Assembly (NCBI GenBank): GCA_030750865.1
Contig: JASMHE010000010.1
Location: 22,534-86,533, forward strand
Length of the DNA stretch: 64,000 bases
Direction of reading: 5' to 3'
From: Alphaproteobacteria bacterium
Lineage (GTDB): Bacteria > Pseudomonadota > Alphaproteobacteria > Micavibrionales > Micavibrionaceae
The position numbers and the translations under genes are program-made. This document shows positions 8,152 to 15,749 of the stretch, piece after piece (the stretch's first letter is position 1; each line of letters starts with the position of its first letter). The notes under the pieces were generated by a model. The model saw nothing but the letters and a program-made list of their open reading frames with translations. It made no database searches and was not told where the DNA came from.

Positions 8152-9942
8152 ATGTCTGAGAAATACGAAATTGTAGATCATGAATTTGATGTCGTTGTTG
8201 TCGGTGGCGGCGGCGCCGGTCTGCGTGCCGGGTTTGGTTGCGCCGAGAAGGGGTTGAGCACGGCAATTATCTCGAAGGTTTTTCCGACACGCTCACACAC
8301 GGTTGCAGCGCAGGGCGGCATTTCTGCCGCGCTTGGAAATGTTGGTGAAGATGACTGGCGCTTTCATATGTATGACACGGTCAAAGGCTCTGACTGGCTG
8401 GGCGATCAGGATGCGATTGAATATATGTGCCGCGAAGCCATTCCCGCCATTATCGAGCTGGAACATTATGGCGTACCGTTTTCCCGTACCGAAGACGGCA
8501 AGATTTATCAGCGTCCGTTCGGCGGGATGACAACCCATTACGGCAAAGGCACGGCGCGCCGCACATGCGCCGCCGCAGACCGTACAGGGCACGCGATTTT
8601 GCACACATTATATACGCAAGCATTAAAGCATAAGGCCGAGTTCTTCATTGAATATTTCGTGCTTGATCTGATCATGAGTGATGATGGCGAATGTATCGGT
8701 GTTATGGCGTGGAATCTGGATGACGGTAAAATTCACCGTTTTCGCGCACACCAGACCATCCTTGCAACGGGTGGTTATGGCCGTGCCTATTTCTCTTGTA
8801 CATCGGCGCACACATGTACGGGCGACGGGAATGCGATGGTCTTGCGGGCCGGTATTCCGTTGCAGGATATGGAGTTTGTTCAATTCCACCCGACAGGTAT
8901 CTATGGCGCAGGCTGTCTGATTACCGAAGGGGTGCGTGGTGAAGGTGGTTATCTGACCAATAGCGAAGGTGAGCGCTTTATGGAGCGTTATGCGCCATCG
9001 GCCAAAGACCTTGCTAGCCGCGATGTCGTGTCGCGTTCCATGACGATTGAAATTCGCGAAGGGCGCGGCGTTGGTGAAAATAAAGACCATATCTATCTGC
9101 ACCTTGATCATCTGGATGATGATGTGATCCATTCACGCTTGCCGGGGATTGCCGAAACGGCGAAAATCTTTGCCGGTGTTGATGTGACGAAAGAGCCGAT
9201 CCCTGTTCTGCCGACGGTGCATTACAATATGGGCGGTATTCCGACAAATTATAAAACCGAAGTTTTGAACCCGACAAAAGATGATCCGAATGCGGCCGTG
9301 CCGGGCTTGATGGCGATTGGTGAAGCGGCTTGTGTTTCCGTACACGGCGCGAACCGTTTGGGATCAAACTCACTTCTTGACCTAGTTGTCTTCGGGCGCG
9401 CGGCGGCAAATCGCTGTGCCGAGCTTGTCTCGCCGGGGTCTTCACATCAGGCGCTTGGTGGTGATGACGGATCAAAGGCGCTGGATCGTCTTGATTTCTT
9501 CCGGAACAACAAGGGCAAAACGAAAACGGCGGAATTGCGCCTGCGCATGCAGAAAAATATGCAGAACCATGCTGCGGTGTTCCGTACGCAGGAAACAATG
9601 GAAGAAGGCCGCGATCTGGTCGATCAGTGCTTTGATGCGAAAAACGATCTGAGTGTTGAAGACAAATCAATGATTTTCAATACCGACCTTGTGGAGACGC
9701 TGGAGCTGGATAATTTGCTTTATCAGGCAAAAGCCACAATTCATTGTGCGTGTAACCGGAAAGAGTCACGCGGCGCACATGCGCACGAAGATTATCCTGA
9801 CCGCGATGATAAGGAGTGGATGAAACATTCCACAGTGCGCATCGATCCGAAAGGGAAGGTCGAACTTGGTGATCGTCCGGTTATTTTGACAACATTGACG
9901 AACGATGTTGAATCCTTCCCGCCGAAAAAACGTGTTTATTAA
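8152..9942 (+). CDS. sdhA: Succinate dehydrogenase flavoprotein subunit
   Basis: Oxidises succinate to fumarate on a covalently bound FAD and passes electrons to SdhB; works at the inner face of the cytoplasmic membrane in the TCA cycle and respiration. 596 residues, normal length. The FAD-binding GGGGAGLRA is near residue 18; the histidine that carries the flavin is H49 in [15 protein letters not shown]; the substrate motif [23 protein letters not shown] and the active-site [14 protein letters not shown] are intact. AAGGTGGAAGAG precedes the ATG. Confidence 0.97.
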   Translation: MSEKYEIVDHEFDVVVVGGGGAGLRAGFGCAEKGLSTAIISKVFPTRSHTVAAQGGISAALGNVGEDDWRFHMYDTVKGSDWLGDQDAIEYMCREAIPAIIELEHYGVPFSRTEDGKIYQRPFGGMTTHYGKGTARRTCAAADRTGHAILHTLYTQALKHKAEFFIEYFVLDLIMSDDGECIGVMAWNLDDGKIHRFRAHQTILATGGYGRAYFSCTSAHTCTGDGNAMVLRAGIPLQDMEFVQFHPTGIYGAGCLITEGVRGEGGYLTNSEGERFMERYAPSAKDLASRDVVSRSMTIEIREGRGVGENKDHIYLHLDHLDDDVIHSRLPGIAETAKIFAGVDVTKEPIPVLPTVHYNMGGIPTNYKTEVLNPTKDDPNAAVPGLMAIGEAACVSVHGANRLGSNSLLDLVVFGRAAANRCAELVSPGSSHQALGGDDGSKALDRLDFFRNNKGKTKTAELRLRMQKNMQNHAAVFRTQETMEEGRDLVDQCFDAKNDLSVEDKSMIFNTDLVETLELDNLLYQAKATIHCACNRKESRGAHAHEDYPDRDDKEWMKHSTVRIDPKGKVELGDRPVILTTLTNDVESFPPKKRVY

Positions 9943-9968
9943 TCTGAAGATGATTAAAGGTATAAAAG

Positions 9969-10766
9969 ATGGCAGAATTTAAACTTCCCAGACATTCCCG
10001 CATTGAAAAAGGGCGCGAAATTGACGCGGCCGATAAGGGGGCTAAACGTAAAAAGAAATTCTCGATTTACCGCTGGGATCCGGATACGGCTGATAATCCG
10101 CGTATGGACACCTATGAAATCGATCTGGATAAATGCGGACCGATGGTGCTGGATGCGCTGATTTATATCAAGAACGAAATTGATAGTACGGTGACATTCC
10201 GTCGGTCATGCCGCGAAGGGATTTGCGGGTCATGTGCGATGAATATCGATGGCACAAATACGCTGGCCTGTACGAAACCGATCGAAGATGTCAAAAAGAC
10301 GCAGGTGCGCATCACGCCACTGCCGCATATGAATGTTGTCAAAGACCTTGTGCCGGATCAAAATCACCTGATCGCGCAATATAATTCGATCGAACCGTGG
10401 CTGAAGACAGATTCGCCTGCGCCAACGCGGGAGCGTTTGCAAAGCGCGGAAGATGCCGATCACCTGAATGGTGAGGACGGGCATGGTCCGGCCGGTTGTA
10501 TTTTGTGTTTTTGTTGTTCGACATCTTGCCCGAGCTATTGGTGGAACAGTGACCGTTTTATGGGCCCTGCGACATTGATGCAGGCCTATCGCTGGATTTC
10601 GGATACGCGTGATGAAGCAACGGGCGAACGTTTGGATCAATTGGAAGACCCATTCCGTCTGTACCGTTGTCATACCATTATGAATTGTACGAATACATGT
10701 CCGAAAGGGCTGAATCCGGCTAAATCAATCGGTGAAATCAAGAAATTGATGGTCACGCGGAAGTAA
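9969..10766 (+). CDS. sdhB: Succinate dehydrogenase iron-sulfur subunit
   Basis: Carries electrons from SdhA to the membrane quinone site through three iron-sulfur clusters. 265 residues. The [2Fe-2S] cysteines are in [21 protein letters not shown], and the [4Fe-4S]/[3Fe-4S] cysteines in [16 protein letters not shown] and [13 protein letters not shown]. It is the last gene of sdhCDAB and is followed by a hairpin terminator. Confidence 0.97.
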   Translation: MAEFKLPRHSRIEKGREIDAADKGAKRKKKFSIYRWDPDTADNPRMDTYEIDLDKCGPMVLDALIYIKNEIDSTVTFRRSCREGICGSCAMNIDGTNTLACTKPIEDVKKTQVRITPLPHMNVVKDLVPDQNHLIAQYNSIEPWLKTDSPAPTRERLQSAEDADHLNGEDGHGPAGCILCFCCSTSCPSYWWNSDRFMGPATLMQAYRWISDTRDEATGERLDQLEDPFRLYRCHTIMNCTNTCPKGLNPAKSIGEIKKLMVTRK

Positions 10767-10790
10767 TTCTTATCGATTTGAGACAGGTTC

Positions 10791-10827
10791 AAAGCGCGTA
10801 TGCCATATGTGGGATGCGCGCTTTTTC
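10791..10827 (+). terminator. Rho-independent terminator of the sdh operon
   Basis: An AAAGCGCG...CGCGCTTT stem with one G-T pair and a loop of about 12 bases is followed by a T-rich run, 25 bases after the sdhB stop. Confidence 0.75.
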
Positions 10828-10845
10828 TTTGTGCGTGGTAAAATG

Positions 10846-10866
10846 ATTTGAAATATTATTTCAAAT
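10846..10866. repeat. Perfect inverted repeat, 9-bp arms
   Basis: ATTTGAAAT, a three-base centre ATT, and ATTTCAAAT. It lies just after the sdh terminator in a gene-free stretch. It may be an operator for the transcript ending at the terminator near 11032, or simply a structural element. Confidence 0.5.
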
Positions 10867-10905
10867 TTGTGTCAGCGTTCTTTTTCTTGTTGCGTGAGTA
10901 TTGCG

Positions 10906-10933
10906 ATTATGTTAATTTAATAATTAACATAAT
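10906..10933. repeat. Perfect inverted repeat, 12-bp arms
   Basis: ATTATGTTAATT, four bases TAAT, then its exact reverse complement. It is almost wholly A+T, so a regulator-binding site is more likely than a stable RNA hairpin. No gene is adjacent except the possible small RNA downstream. Confidence 0.55.
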
Positions 10934-10934
10934 A

Positions 10935-11032
10935 TGATGCTTTTGTAAGAATAAAGAATGTCAGGGATTTAAGGCTTCATAGGAGGAGTCTGGGAATTTG
11001 AGCGGCTTGCTTCGGCAGGCCGCTCTTTTTTT
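10935..11032 (+). ncRNA. Possible small RNA ending in an orphan terminator
   Basis: No convincing reading frame exists between the sdh terminator and the strong terminator at 11000-11032, yet that terminator has its T-run on the plus strand. It cannot serve msrA, which is transcribed toward it on the other strand, and the sdh operon already has a terminator. Two palindromes lie upstream. A short transcript starting after the second palindrome would explain the arrangement; the 5' end given is a guess and no good -35/-10 pair was found. Confidence 0.25.
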
Positions 11033-11039
11033 ATTATTG
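11000..11039 (+). terminator. Strong rho-independent terminator with UUCG loop
   Basis: The stem GAGCGGCTTGC / GCAGGCCGCTC (one G-T pair) is closed by a TTCG tetraloop and followed by seven T. On the other strand it is followed by CAAATT, which is poor, so the plus direction is favoured. Confidence 0.75.
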
Positions 11040-11069
11040 AGGCAGGGCGCGTTTAAGAAAAAAAGCGAG

Positions 11070-11696
11070 TTACCGGTTCTTCTTGGCTTTTTGCTGCTTT
11101 TTATATTGTACACGGATATGATCTTCGCCGGTCTTTTCCTTGTATTTCTCGTAATATTGCTGATGGTAATCCTCTGCAGGCCAGAAATCTTCGGCATGTT
11201 CGATTGTTGTGACAATCGGTTTGTCGAAAATGTCAGCGCCTTCGAGTTGGGCAATGCTTTCCTGTGCAATATTCTTTTGGCGTGTGTCCTGATAAAAAAT
11301 AGCGGACCTGTATTGCGTGCCGACATCAACGCCCTGTTTGTTAAGTTGTGTCGGGTCGTGCGCCTTGATCATAAAGAAAATCAAGAGCTTTTCGTAACTT
11401 GTTTTCTTTGGATCATAGTAAACCTGTACGACTTCTGCATGTCCGGTCGTGCCCTTTGAGACGTCCTGATAGGTCGGGTCCGGTGTCTGCCCGCCCATAT
11501 ATCCTGCGACGGTATAGAGGACGCCGGGCTGCCCACGGAATTCGCTTTCGATGCACCAAAAACAGCCGCCTGCAAAGATTGCGGTTTCGGCGTTTTTTGG
11601 TTTTTTGTCCATCAGGTCACCTTTTTGTTTTGCGTGGCTGTGACCCGGGAAGAGGGCCAGCATGCCAATGATGATAAAAAGAGATAGCTTCTTCAT
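11070..11696 (-). CDS. msrA: Peptide-methionine (S)-S-oxide reductase, exported form
   Basis: Repairs oxidised methionine in proteins. 208 residues: a signal peptide (about 1-22, KKLSLFIIIGMLALFPGHSHA) followed by an MsrA domain with the catalytic cysteine C45 in GGCFWCIE, then GYMGGQTPDPTYQDVSKGTTGHAEVVQV and YRSAIFY, all diagnostic. The signal peptide points to the periplasm or envelope. No C-terminal resolving cysteines are present; C48 is the only other cysteine, so the reductant pathway may differ from the classical three-cysteine enzyme. The C-terminus is lysine/glutamine-rich. No MsrB is adjacent. Confidence 0.93.
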   Translation of the reverse strand: MKKLSLFIIIGMLALFPGHSHAKQKGDLMDKKPKNAETAIFAGGCFWCIESEFRGQPGVLYTVAGYMGGQTPDPTYQDVSKGTTGHAEVVQVYYDPKKTSYEKLLIFFMIKAHDPTQLNKQGVDVGTQYRSAIFYQDTRQKNIAQESIAQLEGADIFDKPIVTTIEHAEDFWPAEDYHQQYYEKYKEKTGEDHIRVQYKKQQKAKKNR

Positions 11697-11804
11697 GTTT
11701 CTTGCTTTTGTTTTTACTTTCTTTCTCAGTTATAGACATAAATTCGTTAAAAACCACATTATAGTTACATATTTTTTACGTGACGTGAACCGTCTGAAAG
11801 AATG

Positions 11805-11836
11805 AAAAAAGCCCGGATCTGCACATCCGGGCTTTT
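11805..11836 (-). terminator. Rho-independent terminator of the secreted unknown gene
   Basis: AAAAGCCCGGAT / ATCCGGGCTTTT perfect stem with a six-base loop; on the minus strand it is followed by six T, and it lies just past the stop codon of the gene at 11859. Confidence 0.8.
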
Positions 11837-11858
11837 CGTTGTATTAACCAAAGGAGGG

Positions 11859-12425
11859 TTAAATACTGTCAATCGTGTTTGTGTTGCAGTCCATGCGATG
11901 GATTTTCAGTTTCTCGAAATGATTTTCGCTGAGGTAAATATTGCACCGTGATTTGGCGACAATCTGGCCGGTCCAGGCATCTTGTTGATCGACAAACGCA
12001 TCGACGATGGCCAGATCTGTGTTGGCTGTCATGTTAATGTCATTGACTTTGATTTTGGTCTGGTAGGCATGCATCGCAAAATTGCTGTCGATGAACTGGT
12101 TCTTGCCTTGCAGAACGTAATACCCTGTCAGGGTGTTGTGCCGGTAAGCTTCCGGATAATATGTGCCGTTGCGTGTTTGCCGATAAACGGGCTCTGTTCG
12201 GTTCAGGTTGCCTGCACGGTATGTGACGTAATTTTCAAACACAGCCTGATCATCAATGAGTGATGCCAGCTCTTTGTGATATGTATAAAGGTCAATATGT
12301 TTGTTTGCCTTTTGTAGCTTATCAAGTAATTGATGTATTTCAGGGGCCGTGATGCGGCGCTCGCTGGCGTGTGCTGCCGGCAGTGAAATGGCCAGTGCCA
12401 AGACGGTCATAAGAATAAAACGCAT
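11859..12425 (-). CDS. Secreted protein of unknown function
   Basis: 188 residues with a clear signal peptide (MRFILMTVLALAISLPAAHA, cleavage after about residue 20). The mature part is mixed alpha/beta, contains two cysteines near the C-terminus (RCNIYLSENHFEKLKIHRMDC) that could form a disulfide in the periplasm, and has the NTDLAIVDAFVDQQDAWTG stretch that recalls NTF2/SnoaL-type cone folds, though this is only an impression. A single-gene unit with its own terminator, convergent with nothing. I do not recognise the family. Confidence 0.75.
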   Translation of the reverse strand: MRFILMTVLALAISLPAAHASERRITAPEIHQLLDKLQKANKHIDLYTYHKELASLIDDQAVFENYVTYRAGNLNRTEPVYRQTRNGTYYPEAYRHNTLTGYYVLQGKNQFIDSNFAMHAYQTKIKVNDINMTANTDLAIVDAFVDQQDAWTGQIVAKSRCNIYLSENHFEKLKIHRMDCNTNTIDSI

Positions 12426-12539
12426 TTTGTAAATCTCCGAATTTTGAACTGATTAATCAGTAGGACTTTGACCAGAATAAAACGGAAACCCTTTATAAAT
12501 TGTTAAATTGGGCGGCGGTGGCTTGGCTTTTTTGTTGAA

Positions 12540-13268
12540 ATGTCTCATCATGCAGGCATGCAGATTACAAAACATGATACCGATCATTACGAAGACCGTC
12601 CGGAGGGTGCCAAGCCTGATATTCTGGTGTTGCATTACACGGAAACGCGGGACTTGAAAGAGGCCGAGGATTATTTTGCCGGCCGCGTGCCGCACCCTTC
12701 CGGGGGGCGCGTCAGTGTCCATTATATGGTCGATATTGATGGCGGGGTTCACCAATATGTCGATGAAGATAAGCGCGCGTGGCATGCCGGTGTGGGGTAT
12801 TGGCGCGGCTGCACGGATGTGAATAGCCATTCTATCGGTGTCGAAATTGTGCATCCCGGTCATAAATACGGTTATGGTCCGTTTCCTGATGCGCAAATTG
12901 ATGCGGTGATTGCGCTGTGTCAGGATGTTGTGTCGCGGCATGAAATTGAAGCGCGGAATGTTGTGGCGCATTCCGATATCGCGCCGGACCGCAAGATTGA
13001 TCCGGGGGAGCTGTTCCCCTGGGATAAGCTGGCTGCACAAGGTGTGGGGCGCGTTGCGGAAGCGCTGCGTGCGGATGTGGCGGGGCTGATGCAAGAGCCG
13101 GATATTGTGAAGGAAATGTTGCTGGCCTATGGATATGATCCGCAGCAGCCGCTTGATGTGTTGCTGTCGGCGTTTCAGCGTCATTTCGTGCAAGATGCTT
13201 TCGTGCGTGGTGAGCAAGGGCGTTTGACGCAGCAAACCGTTCTTTGTTTGCTTTCCCTGATAAAATAA
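12540..13268 (+). CDS. N-acetylmuramoyl-L-alanine amidase, AmpD/AmiD type
   Basis: Zinc amidase that splits the bond between N-acetylmuramic acid and the stem peptide in murein or anhydro-muropeptides. 242 residues with an amidase_2 domain: zinc ligand H32 in VLHYTET, then VHYMVDIDGGVHQYVDEDKRAWHAG, NSHSIGVEIVHPG, and the second ligand set in VAHSDIAPDRKIDPG. A short helical C-terminal region (about 195-242) resembles a peptidoglycan-binding repeat, as in AmiD. No signal peptide or lipobox is seen, so a cytoplasmic recycling role like AmpD is likely. The start could also be the ATG at 12558; neither has a strong ribosome site. rnpB follows after 16 bases. Confidence 0.88.
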   Translation: MSHHAGMQITKHDTDHYEDRPEGAKPDILVLHYTETRDLKEAEDYFAGRVPHPSGGRVSVHYMVDIDGGVHQYVDEDKRAWHAGVGYWRGCTDVNSHSIGVEIVHPGHKYGYGPFPDAQIDAVIALCQDVVSRHEIEARNVVAHSDIAPDRKIDPGELFPWDKLAAQGVGRVAEALRADVAGLMQEPDIVKEMLLAYGYDPQQPLDVLLSAFQRHFVQDAFVRGEQGRLTQQTVLCLLSLIK

Positions 13269-13284
13269 TATAAAAACCGTTTCA

Positions 13285-13669
13285 ATCAGAAGGTCGGGCG
13301 GCCGCTTGCGCTTTTTAGTGTGAGAGGAAAGTCCGGGCTTCACGGAAACACGATACCGGATAACGTCCGGAGAGCGTAAGCTCATGGAAAGTGCCACAGA
13401 AAATATACCGCCGATGGCCTTCGGGTACAGGTAAGGTTGAAATGGTGCGGTAAGAGCGCACCGCGTCTTTGGTAACAAAGGCGGCAGGGTAAACCCTATC
13501 GGAAGCAAGACCAAATAGGCGTTGCATGGTTTCGGCCGGATGCGTTTCCGCATCGCAATGCGGGTTGGTTGCTTGACGGTGATGGTAACATCACTGCCAG
13601 ATGAATGGTCGCCTATCTTTGTGGTTTCGGCTGCAAAGGGGACAGAACCCGGCTTACAGATCTTCTGAT
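13285..13669 (+). ncRNA. rnpB: RNase P RNA, bacterial type A
   Basis: Catalytic RNA that matures tRNA 5' ends. The universally conserved segments are visible: GAGGAAAGTCCGGGCT near the 5' end (13322-13337) and ACAGAACCCGGCTTACAGA near the 3' end (about 13642-13660). The ends ATCAGAAGGTC (13285) and GATCTTCTGAT (13659-13669) pair to form helix P1, which sets the boundaries; the length of about 385 bases is normal. A terminator follows at once. Confidence 0.95.
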
Positions 13670-13683
13670 ATTTCTATTTTGTG

Positions 13684-13715
13684 AAAAGCGTCACCTGAAT
13701 GGGTGGCGCTTTTTT
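13684..13715 (+). terminator. Rho-independent terminator of rnpB
   Basis: AAAAGCGTCACC / GGTGGCGCTTTT stem (one G-T pair), five-base loop, six T after the stem. Confidence 0.85.
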
Positions 13716-13815
13716 CGTTTTGCCCTTTTTCCGAAAAAGCTGTGGTTATCTTGGGAAAAACCGCCTTGCGGCGTTGTTGCCCATAAAAACCCGTGGTATT
13801 CCTAAAATATCCATG

Positions 13816-13838
13816 TTATACCATATGTATAGGTATAA
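13816..13838. promoter_or_regulatory. Inverted repeat in the dcw control region
   Basis: TTATACC, nine bases, GGTATAA, about 130 bases before mraZ. It overlaps a TATAAA that could be a -10 element. The canonical MraZ box (repeated TGGG every ten bases) was looked for and not clearly found. The region 13716-13969 holds no gene. Confidence 0.35.
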
Positions 13839-13969
13839 ATTATGGTGTTCTCTCTCTTATGCTGGGGCGGATCTTGGGCGACTAAGACGCACACCGCGCG
13901 TGATCCGCCCCGTGCATATTCAAGATGTAATGGGCACTGGAAACAGTTTTAAGGTTTGTTTGACGGGAT

Positions 13970-14443
13970 ATGGCGCTATTTCTCTCGACATTTATTAATC
14001 GTATTGACAAAAAGGGCAGGGTTTCTGTGCCGGCCAGTTTTCGCGCGTCCGTTTCGGCACAAGCGTTTAATGGTGTTGTCCTGTTCCGGTCACATGCGCA
14101 TGCCTGTCTTGAGGGCGTCGATTACGCAACGATGGAAGAGTTGAGCGGGCGTCTTGATGCGTATGATTTTCTGTCCAGCGATCAAGATGATCTTGCGACC
14201 TCGATTTTTGGTGAGGCCGTGCAGTTGACCTTTGATGGCGATGGTCGGATTGTTCTGCCTGCGGATTTGATTGCGCATGCGGGGTTGGGTGATCAGGTGG
14301 CTTTTGTCGGGATGGGGCGAAAATTCCAGATATGGAATCCGGATCACTATAAAGCGCGCCGCGATGAAGCGCGTCAGCATGTCTTTGAAAAAGGGCTGAC
14401 GGTTCCGCGTCGCCCTGATGGTGACAAAGGAGGGCGCGACTGA
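13970..14443 (+). CDS. mraZ: Transcriptional regulator MraZ
   Basis: DNA-binding regulator heading the division/cell-wall cluster and acting on its promoter; it forms ring-shaped oligomers in known species. 157 residues with two SpoVT/AbrB-like repeats: NRIDKKGRVSVPASFR (about 10-25) and DGDGRIVLPADLIAHAG (about 84-100), followed by FQIWNPDHY, a family signature. The stop codon overlaps the rsmH start (TGATG). Only a weak ribosome site (ACGGGA) precedes the ATG. Confidence 0.93.
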   Translation: MALFLSTFINRIDKKGRVSVPASFRASVSAQAFNGVVLFRSHAHACLEGVDYATMEELSGRLDAYDFLSSDQDDLATSIFGEAVQLTFDGDGRIVLPADLIAHAGLGDQVAFVGMGRKFQIWNPDHYKARRDEARQHVFEKGLTVPRRPDGDKGGRD

Positions 14444-15390
14444 TGGGTTCTGCGCCGCATTATTCTGTGATGTTGCCCGAAGTGCTGTCAGCGATGGCGC
14501 CTGCGGATGGCGAGGTCTATGTGGATGGCACGCTGGGCGCGGGTGGTTATACGCAGGCGCTTTTGGATCAGGCGGATTGTACGGTGGTGGCCATTGATCG
14601 TGATGAGGCGGCGCTTGCGATTGCAAAAGAACGTCTGAAAGATTATGAGGGCCGCGTTTATTTTGTGCATGGCCGTTTTGCTGATGTTGCCTCACATCTT
14701 GCGCAGCTGGGTTTTGCGCGCGTGGACGGATTTGTTGTTGATTTAGGTGTGTCGTCGATGCAGCTCGATCAGGCGGATCGCGGGTTTTCGTTCCGGTTTG
14801 ACGGGCCGCTGGATATGCGGATGGATCAATCGGGCGAAGGGCAGACCGCAGCCGATGTTGTGAATACATATGATGAAACCGATATCGCAAATATTATTTA
14901 TAAATATGGTGAAGAGCGTAAGTCGCGTCATGTGGCGCGCGCGATCGTATCGCGCCGTGCCGAGCGACCATTTGAACGCACATCTGATTTAGCCGATGTG
15001 GTGCGCGGCGCTATTTTCTCTTCACCGAAAGATAAGATTGATCCGGCAACGCGCACATTTCAGGGGCTTCGTATCTATGTGAACAAAGAGCTTGAAGAGC
15101 TTGAAAAAGCGCTCGATGCGTCTGTTGGCATTCTGTCGCCTGGTGGGCGGCTGGTTGTGGTGTCATTCCATTCACTGGAAGACCGCATTGTAAAACATTT
15201 CCTCCTTGACCGTTCTGGTCAACGCAGCAGAGGGTCGCGGCATATGCCTGACCTGACACCTGATGAACCTGCTGTGTTTTCTCTCCCTTCTAAAAAAGCT
15301 GTGTTCCCGTCTGATGATGAGGTTGCCGATAATGCACGTTCGCGTTCCGCGCGTTTGCGTTATGCAATCCGAACGGAGGCCGCCATATGA
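14443..15390 (+). CDS. rsmH: 16S rRNA (cytosine(1402)-N4)-methyltransferase
   Basis: Methylates N4 of C1402 in the ribosomal P site using S-adenosylmethionine. 315 residues, normal length. H-Y-S-V-M-L near the start, the AdoMet motif DGTLGAGGYT, DLGVSSMQLDQADRGFSFR, and the C-terminal VVSFHSLEDRIVKHF are all characteristic. Overlaps mraZ by one base and ftsL by four (ATGA), so translation is coupled. AAAGGAGG precedes the start. Confidence 0.96.
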   Translation: MGSAPHYSVMLPEVLSAMAPADGEVYVDGTLGAGGYTQALLDQADCTVVAIDRDEAALAIAKERLKDYEGRVYFVHGRFADVASHLAQLGFARVDGFVVDLGVSSMQLDQADRGFSFRFDGPLDMRMDQSGEGQTAADVVNTYDETDIANIIYKYGEERKSRHVARAIVSRRAERPFERTSDLADVVRGAIFSSPKDKIDPATRTFQGLRIYVNKELEELEKALDASVGILSPGGRLVVVSFHSLEDRIVKHFLLDRSGQRSRGSRHMPDLTPDEPAVFSLPSKKAVFPSDDEVADNARSRSARLRYAIRTEAAI

Positions 15391-15749
15391 AGCAGGTTAT
15401 AAAAAAGAATAAAACCGGTTTCCGTTTTTCTATTCTGGCGGTTGTCTGTGCATCTGTGCTGGCGGCTATATGGCTGTTTAATGTGTCGCAATCCGTGCAG
15501 AATGCCGAAAAGCGTCTTGCAGATTTGCAGCGTAATGTCTTGCGTGAAAAGAAGACGTTGCGCGTGTTGCGTGCCGAGTGGGATTATTTGAACAGACCGG
15601 CGCGTCTTGAAGAACTGTCCCGCACTTATCTTGATCTGGGGGCGCCGCGCGCTACGCAGTTCAGTGATGACGGGGCTGATCTGCCTGAAAGTGCGTCACC
15701 GGATGTGCCGTTACGTAAGCCTGTGGCCTATGATGGGGGTGCGCGATGA
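15387..15749 (+). CDS. ftsL: Cell division protein FtsL
   Basis: Small bitopic division protein that with FtsQ and FtsB activates septal peptidoglycan synthesis. 120 residues: basic cytoplasmic N-terminus, one membrane segment (about 14-32), a periplasmic coiled coil (about 33-65, with AEKRLADLQRNVLREKKTLRVL heptads) and a C-terminal tail LNRPARLEELSRTYLDL typical of alphaproteobacterial FtsL. Position between rsmH and ftsI with four-base overlaps on both sides confirms the call despite the poor conservation of the family. Confidence 0.9.
   Translation: MKQVIKKNKTGFRFSILAVVCASVLAAIWLFNVSQSVQNAEKRLADLQRNVLREKKTLRVLRAEWDYLNRPARLEELSRTYLDLGAPRATQFSDDGADLPESASPDVPLRKPVAYDGGAR

Noticed and set aside
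8623..9670. Long minus-strand frames opposite sdhA
   Set aside because: Shadows of a strongly conserved gene.
12453..13553. 366-codon open frame on the minus strand across the amidase gene and rnpB
   Set aside because: It runs through the conserved RNase P RNA and opposite a clear amidase, and its product is Arg/His/Ile-rich without family motifs; a shadow frame.
14090..14890. 266-codon minus-strand frame opposite mraZ and rsmH
   Set aside because: Composition is typical of an antisense shadow (Pro/His/Arg-rich) and both plus-strand genes are certain.
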